Of a stretch of 64,000 bases of DNA, positions 60,113-64,000 are shown one piece after another. Both the position numbers and the translations under genes were made by a program. This DNA comes from an uncultured bacterium. Its GTDB lineage: Bacteria > Cyanobacteriota > Vampirovibrionia > Gastranaerophilales > Gastranaerophilaceae. A model generated the notes under the pieces. That model worked only from the letters and a program-made list of their open reading frames with translations, was not told the DNA's origin and searched no databases. The DNA lies in the NCBI GenBank assembly GCA_902777385.1, contig CACYTP010000004.1, positions 124,001 to 188,000 of the forward strand, in the 5' to 3' direction. Numbering within the stretch: position 1 is the stretch's first letter; every line of letters starts with the position of its first letter.

Positions 60113-61639
60113 TTATTTAATCAATGATTCGCAATTCATTTCCTTTGGTTGAGCAATACCGAGCAACTGAAGCACTGTAGGAGCAATATTACACAAAGCT
60201 CCGTCATCCTTCAACTGCAAATCTTGCGGCCCGTTTATTACAACAAAAGGAACTTTATTTGTAGTATGGGCTGTTTGAGGTTTGCCTGTTTCAGAATTAA
60301 CCATAACTTCGGCATTACCGTGATCTGCTGTTAAAAGCATTGTAACCCCATTTTTCTTGCATTCTTCCGCAATTTTCCCGACACACTCATCAACAGTTTT
60401 ACAAGCTTTTGTTGCAGCTTCTATAACTCCTGTATGACCAACCATATCAGGATTTGCAAAATTTACAAGCACAAATTGGTATTCAGGATTATTAACGGCT
60501 TTTAATACATTTTCACATACCTCCGGAGCACTCATCTCAGGCTGCATATCATAGGTTGCAACTTTTGGAGACGGAACAAGGACTCTGGTTTCATGAGGCT
60601 GCGGTTCATCAATACCACCGTTAAAGAAGAATGTAACGTGAGCATATTTTTCGGTTTCAGCAGTTCTGAACTGGTGAATACCGTTAGCCTCCAAAACATC
60701 ACCCAAAATATTTACAAGATGTTCTTTTGGAAAAGCTACAGGAAATTCAAAATCTTCATTGTATTTTGTCATTGTAATATAGCACAAATTCTTTAGTACT
60801 TTCTTTCTCGCAAAACCATCGAAATCTTGGAAATTCAAAGCTTTTGAGACTTCTCTAGCTCTGTCCGGACGGAAGTTTATGAATATTACGGAATCATTAT
60901 CCTTAATTCTGCTTTCTTCACCACCAACAACTGTTGGTAATACAAACTCATCATTATCACCTCTGGCATAAGAAGCTTTTACCCCTTCTATAGCAGAAGC
61001 TGCATGTTCACCTTCTCCGAGCAGAAGAGCATTATAACCCTTTTCAACTCTGTCCCAACGGTTATCTCTGTCCATAATATAGTATCTGCCAATTACGGTA
61101 GCAACCGGCGGTAAATTATATTTCTTTAATTCAGCCTCAACAGGTTCAAGGAAAGTACATGCACTTTGCGGAGGAGTATCTCTGCCATCCAAGAATGCGT
61201 GTACATACACTTTTGATAAACCTTCATCCGCAGCAAGCTTAATTAATGCCAATAAATGCTCTAATGACGAATGAACACCGCCGGTTGAAACCAAACCAAA
61301 AATGTGTAATGAAGAATTATTTTCTTTTGCATGGTTTACTGCCATCAAAAATCTCTCATTTTTAAAGAAAGTACCATCTTTTATGGCATTATTAATTCTT
61401 GATAAATCCTGATATACTATTCTTCCTGCACCCAAATTCAAATGACCGACTTCACTGTTTCCCATTTGACCGGCAGGCAATCCTACATATTCACCGTCTG
61501 CATGAATTGTTATTGACGGATATTCTTTTTCTAATCTTGTTACGTTTTCAGCATGAGCAAGCTTGGTTGCATCATACTCAGGGTGATTTGAACTGATACC
61601 CCAACCATCCATAATACAAAGTAGTACTCTCTTATCCAT
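60113..61639 (-). CDS. gpmI: 2,3-bisphosphoglycerate-independent phosphoglycerate mutase
   Basis: GpmI interconverts 3- and 2-phosphoglycerate using two Mn2+ ions and a phosphoserine. The metal-site start is VLLCIMDGWGIS, the phosphoserine loop is GNSEVGHLNLGAG, and DGRDTPPQSA, IGRYYIMDRDNRWDR, FANPDMVGHTG and LLTADHGNAEVM are all present. Length (508) is typical. It lies upstream of the SNF2 gene on the same strand. It gives this organism the glycolytic step feeding PEP and pyruvate. Confidence 0.97.
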   Translation of the reverse strand: MDKRVLLCIMDGWGISSNHPEYDATKLAHAENVTRLEKEYPSITIHADGEYVGLPAGQMGNSEVGHLNLGAGRIVYQDLSRINNAIKDGTFFKNERFLMAVNHAKENNSSLHIFGLVSTGGVHSSLEHLLALIKLAADEGLSKVYVHAFLDGRDTPPQSACTFLEPVEAELKKYNLPPVATVIGRYYIMDRDNRWDRVEKGYNALLLGEGEHAASAIEGVKASYARGDNDEFVLPTVVGGEESRIKDNDSVIFINFRPDRAREVSKALNFQDFDGFARKKVLKNLCYITMTKYNEDFEFPVAFPKEHLVNILGDVLEANGIHQFRTAETEKYAHVTFFFNGGIDEPQPHETRVLVPSPKVATYDMQPEMSAPEVCENVLKAVNNPEYQFVLVNFANPDMVGHTGVIEAATKACKTVDECVGKIAEECKKNGVTMLLTADHGNAEVMVNSETGKPQTAHTTNKVPFVVINGPQDLQLKDDGALCNIAPTVLQLLGIAQPKEMNCESLIK

Positions 61640-61729
61640 TGTTAAATCCTCTATTTATATTCGTACAATAGATAAATTATACAAAGGACATAATTTAAAA
61701 ACAAGATAAAATTTTTATACATCACATTA

Positions 61730-61761
61730 AAGCCGGATTAAGATTTTCCTAATCCGGCTTT
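61730..61761 (-). terminator. Terminator of the triple-repeat peptide gene
   Basis: AAGCCGGATTA/TAATCCGGCTT with a 9-nt loop. It separates the small-peptide gene from gpmI, so the peptide gene is its own transcription unit. Confidence 0.8.
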
Positions 61762-61781
61762 ATCGTATGCTTTAAATTTTA

Positions 61782-62093
61782 TTATTGACCATTTACAGGC
61801 GGCATATATTTTGTCTGTGGTCCATTTCCAAATATTGGCGGCATATATTTCGTTTGAACAGTAGAATCATTTTCCAACTGAGATTGCAAACTTCCACCGT
61901 TTATCGGCGGCATATATTTTGTCTGAGGTTCTCCACCCTGAAAATGAACAGAATCCTGAGCGGAAGAATTCTGCTTCATAGCATTGATAATATCAGCAGT
62001 AGTAGGATTACTATTACCGTTTTTAATCAAATTATTCTTTGTAGCTTCATAATTTGTCTTGAATGAATTAATAGCATTTACATTGTTATTCAT
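61782..62093 (-). CDS. Small triple-repeat protein, candidate RiPP precursor
   Basis: This is a 103-residue protein. Residues 1-50 are a charged helical leader-like part (NSFKTNYEATKNNLIKNG, TTADIINAMKQ). VHFQGGEP at 49-56 carries the F-x-G motif. The C-terminal half holds three near-identical decapeptides: QTKYMPPING (57-66), QTKYMPPIFG (80-89) and QTKYMPPVNG (93-102). There is no signal peptide. The start at 62093 has GAGG 9 nt upstream. It is divergent from a radical SAM/SPASM enzyme 148 bp away. A leader plus repeated cores beside a SPASM enzyme is the layout of multi-core RiPP precursors. The role is inferred from layout only. Confidence 0.6.
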   Translation of the reverse strand: MNNNVNAINSFKTNYEATKNNLIKNGNSNPTTADIINAMKQNSSAQDSVHFQGGEPQTKYMPPINGGSLQSQLENDSTVQTKYMPPIFGNGPQTKYMPPVNGQ

Positions 62094-62241
62094 AAACAAA
62101 AACCTCTTTCTTTATTACAGCATATACTATATATAAACCCCATTTTACAATTATTTTTTAGTAAAATCTAAAATTTTTACAAAATTTTACAAAATGACAA
62201 ATCACAATCAGTACTATATGATAAGGAAAGGGAGATTTAAT

Positions 62242-63390
62242 ATGAGATACAAACCTTTAAGAGTAGTTTGGGAAATAACTTGGAAATGTAATTTAAAATG
62301 TATGCACTGCGGATCTGACTGCATATCCGTTGAAAAATCTGAACAACTCACAACTGCAGAATGTCTGGATATTGTTGCAGATTTAAAATCACTGGGAACA
62401 GAACTCATAACTTTATCAGGCGGAGAACCTCTGCTTAGAAAGGACTATTCTACAATTGCTGCAGCTATAAAAGCTCAAGGAATGGATGTAGCATTTATAT
62501 CAAACGGTTTGGCAATAAATGATGACAATATTCAAATATTAAAAGCAATAAATCCACTCGTATATGGAATGAGTATGGACTCAGCAGATGAATGGATGCA
62601 CGATTATATAAGAGGGCATAAAGGATGTTTTATGCAGCTTTTAGCGGCAATACAAGCACTTCAGGCTAACGGAGTACATGTCGGCATAGTTACTACCGTA
62701 CACAGATTAAACTTCACTCAGTTACCAAAAATCAGAGATTTATTACTAGCTTTGGGTGTTGATTCATGGCAAATTCAGTATGCCGACTTTATTGGCAGAA
62801 TGCCGCACGAAACAATGCTTACCGAAGCTCAATACTGGGAAATGGCTAAATTTATTTTGGATATAAAACAAAATTACTGTGACAGATTGTATGTAACCGG
62901 CAGTGATTCAACCGGCTATATGTCGGATTTTTCAAAAATGTTACAAGGTAACTGGTACGGATGTCATGCAGGCTTAAAAGTTCTGGGAATAGGAAGTGAC
63001 GGAACATTACGAGGTTGTTTATCACAACAAATGGATAAATTTATAGAAGGTAATGTCAGAGAACGTTCTCTTGTTGATATCTGGAATGATCCGAATGCTT
63101 TTGAATATAACAGACATTTCGACTGTTCTATGTTAACCGGATACTGTAAAGAATGTATATACGGACCAATCTGCAAAGGCGGCTGCGTAATAGCATCAAC
63201 AAATCTTGGAGATTGCAGATGTAATCCGTACTGCCTGTACAAAATTGAAAAAGAAGGTTATTCATCTGAAGAACAGGCTCGATTGGATTTTTCAAAAGAA
63301 GAAATTGCAGCACTATACAATCAGGTTCGTGAACTTCCTCCTGAATTTTATGATAATTATGAAGAACACTGGGATTGCTGTTTCAAATAA
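62242..63390 (+). CDS. Radical SAM/SPASM-domain enzyme, candidate peptide maturase
   Basis: This is a 382-residue enzyme. The radical SAM cluster is TWKCNLKCMHCGSD (C16-x3-C20-x2-C23), followed by ELITLSGGEPLLRKD, FISNGLAI and GMSMDS. The C-terminal Cys-rich SPASM region includes CHAGLKVLGIGSDGTLRGC, GYCKECIYGPICKGGC and CRCNPYC, enough for auxiliary [4Fe-4S] clusters. SPASM enzymes typically modify ribosomal peptides or protein side chains. The start at 62242 has AAGGGAG upstream and begins MRYKPLRVVWEITW; 16 extra upstream codons lack a ribosome site. It is divergent from the triple-repeat peptide gene. An enzyme of the NirJ/AhbD haem branch is the main alternative, but no haem genes are adjacent. 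Confidence 0.88.
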   Translation: MRYKPLRVVWEITWKCNLKCMHCGSDCISVEKSEQLTTAECLDIVADLKSLGTELITLSGGEPLLRKDYSTIAAAIKAQGMDVAFISNGLAINDDNIQILKAINPLVYGMSMDSADEWMHDYIRGHKGCFMQLLAAIQALQANGVHVGIVTTVHRLNFTQLPKIRDLLLALGVDSWQIQYADFIGRMPHETMLTEAQYWEMAKFILDIKQNYCDRLYVTGSDSTGYMSDFSKMLQGNWYGCHAGLKVLGIGSDGTLRGCLSQQMDKFIEGNVRERSLVDIWNDPNAFEYNRHFDCSMLTGYCKECIYGPICKGGCVIASTNLGDCRCNPYCLYKIEKEGYSSEEQARLDFSKEEIAALYNQVRELPPEFYDNYEEHWDCCFK

Positions 63391-63394
63391 TATA

Positions 63395-63853
63395 CTAATT
63401 CATTGGCTTAATATCAGGGTATAAGGCTTTTATACCACGATATAACTTGTCTACGCACTTTGGTCCATCTAAATTATCTTCATCTTCAGGTCCATAAGAG
63501 CCGTAACCTGTGATTTTGGGCGAAGGCGAGGTTACAAATTCCACAGAGCATTTAGTCGAATTTAAACGGCCCTCAACCATTTTACCGCTTACTTCACACT
63601 GACCGTTTTTGTACTCGGAATTTGCCTGTCCATAAATACTTTCGTAATACTCGGCACATTTGCCATGTTTTAACATACCTGTCTTAACATACGGTGCCAT
63701 ATCCTGACAAAATTGGAACTGTGTCACCATAGGATTATAATTAAACATGGACGGACAGTTATATGTATCTTTGACATCTAACGAATATGCCGCTATATTA
63801 CAAGACATAATAATTAAAACAAAAACTGATAAACGCAACGCAAACTTTAACAT
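63395..63853 (-). CDS. Secreted Cys-containing protein of unknown function
   Basis: This is a 152-residue protein with a signal peptide (MLKFALRLSVFVLIIMSCNI, cleavage near AAYS-LD). The mature part has six Cys in spaced positions (YNCPSM, FQFCQDM, HGKCAEY, NGQCEVS, TKCSVEF, GPKCVDK), probably forming disulfides outside the cytoplasm. YGSYGPEDEDNLDG is a flexible acidic stretch. AAAGGA precedes the ATG at 63853. It is tail-to-tail with the radical SAM gene and 17 bp after another partial gene on the same strand that it may be co-transcribed with. Not recognised. Confidence 0.6.
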   Translation of the reverse strand: MLKFALRLSVFVLIIMSCNIAAYSLDVKDTYNCPSMFNYNPMVTQFQFCQDMAPYVKTGMLKHGKCAEYYESIYGQANSEYKNGQCEVSGKMVEGRLNSTKCSVEFVTSPSPKITGYGSYGPEDEDNLDGPKCVDKLYRGIKALYPDIKPMN

Positions 63854-63870
63854 TAATAATTCCTTTCTGT

Positions 63871-64000
63871 TTAGAATCTTGAGGATTTTAATTGTGGATA
63901 AGTTTCTCCTAACTGTTTTTTCAAAGTTTTTATACAAGCATCAATATCTGAAGCATTACCCTTTTCTGATTTAACACTCAATGAACTCAAACCGTCTTTT
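63871..64000 (-). CDS. C-terminal end of an unknown protein, runs off the right edge
   Basis: This open minus-strand frame ends in TAA at 63871-63873, and its start lies beyond the window. The visible 42 residues include SVKSEKGNASDIDACIKTLK and end in YPQLKSSRF, a helical tail with one Cys. Its stop lies 17 bp before the start of the secreted Cys protein, so the two are probably in one operon. The family cannot be told from this much. Confidence 0.5.
   Translation of the reverse strand, partial: KDGLSSLSVKSEKGNASDIDACIKTLKKQLGETYPQLKSSRF

Overview
The window is AT-rich, densely coded Gram-negative DNA. It looks like a fermentative gut relative of Cyanobacteria, most likely an uncultured Gastranaerophilales (Vampirovibrionia, 'Melainabacteria'). 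That placement is inference. It rests on a YidC with a large cyanobacterial-type insertion, LpxK and an Mce/MlaD protein (outer membrane), a pilin-like protein with an FTLAEVLITLG signal, a fermentative enzyme set (trimeric [FeFe] hydrogenase, pyruvate:ferredoxin oxidoreductase, Na+-pumping decarboxylase, ATP-type PEP carboxykinase), and many small lineage-type hypothetical proteins carrying an F-x-G or F-G motif. No rRNA, CRISPR array or intact insertion sequence was seen.

Layout. 1-4.7 kb: the end of an integrated mobile element abutting tRNA-Pro (partial DUF3800 protein, Rep-like protein, unknown protein, excisionase-like protein, tyrosine integrase, divergent XRE regulator with paired operators). 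5-11.3 kb: yidC-queA, an M49-like peptidase, a HEAT-like protein, a flavodoxin, mnmA. 11.3-12.1 kb: a MITE-like palindrome and tRNA-Lys followed by two repeat units. 12.1-16 kb: small proteins and pckA. 16-20 kb: birA-oadG-oadA-oadB. 20-30 kb: small F-G proteins, a pilin interrupted by an in-frame UGA, lpxK, Mce, prfB with a +1 frameshift, a 5'-nucleotidase family protein, mnmG, nth. 30-34.5 kb: hydCBA. 34.6-38.7 kb: rfbA, recN, a sigma-70 factor. 38.8-40 kb: tRNA-Val facing a Thr-Thr-Tyr tRNA cluster, packed with tRNA-derived repeats. 40-54.4 kb: small membrane proteins, nifJ, a possible RelA/SpoT-fold protein, a RumA-type methyltransferase, a divergent amylase-like protein, a B12/radical SAM protein, an AI-2E transporter. 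54.4-64 kb: a glycine-zipper protein, a GT-C membrane protein, a SNF2 helicase, gpmI, and a divergent pair made of a small triple-repeat protein and a radical SAM/SPASM enzyme.

Metabolically the genes fit together. Glycolysis (gpmI) feeds PEP and pyruvate. PckA links PEP to oxaloacetate, the OadABG pump turns decarboxylation into a Na+ gradient (its biotin supplied by the co-transcribed ligase), NifJ makes reduced ferredoxin, and HydABC disposes of electrons as H2.

Three signals stand out. (1) At 61782-63390, a 103-residue protein ending in three copies of QTKYMPP[I/V]xG is divergent from a radical SAM/SPASM enzyme, which fits an undescribed RiPP system. (2) Truncated pseudo-tRNA units sit upstream of tRNA-Pro and tRNA-Thr(GGT). 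All are exactly 126 bp long and all carry a 44-nt hairpin in the D-arm whose stem covaries between loci. A second, roughly 190-bp class downstream of tRNA-Lys, tRNA-Val and tRNA-Tyr repeats the tRNA 3' end with a terminator and an inverted T-arm. (3) An F-x-G/F-G motif recurs in otherwise unrelated small proteins and in the signal-less 5'-nucleotidase.
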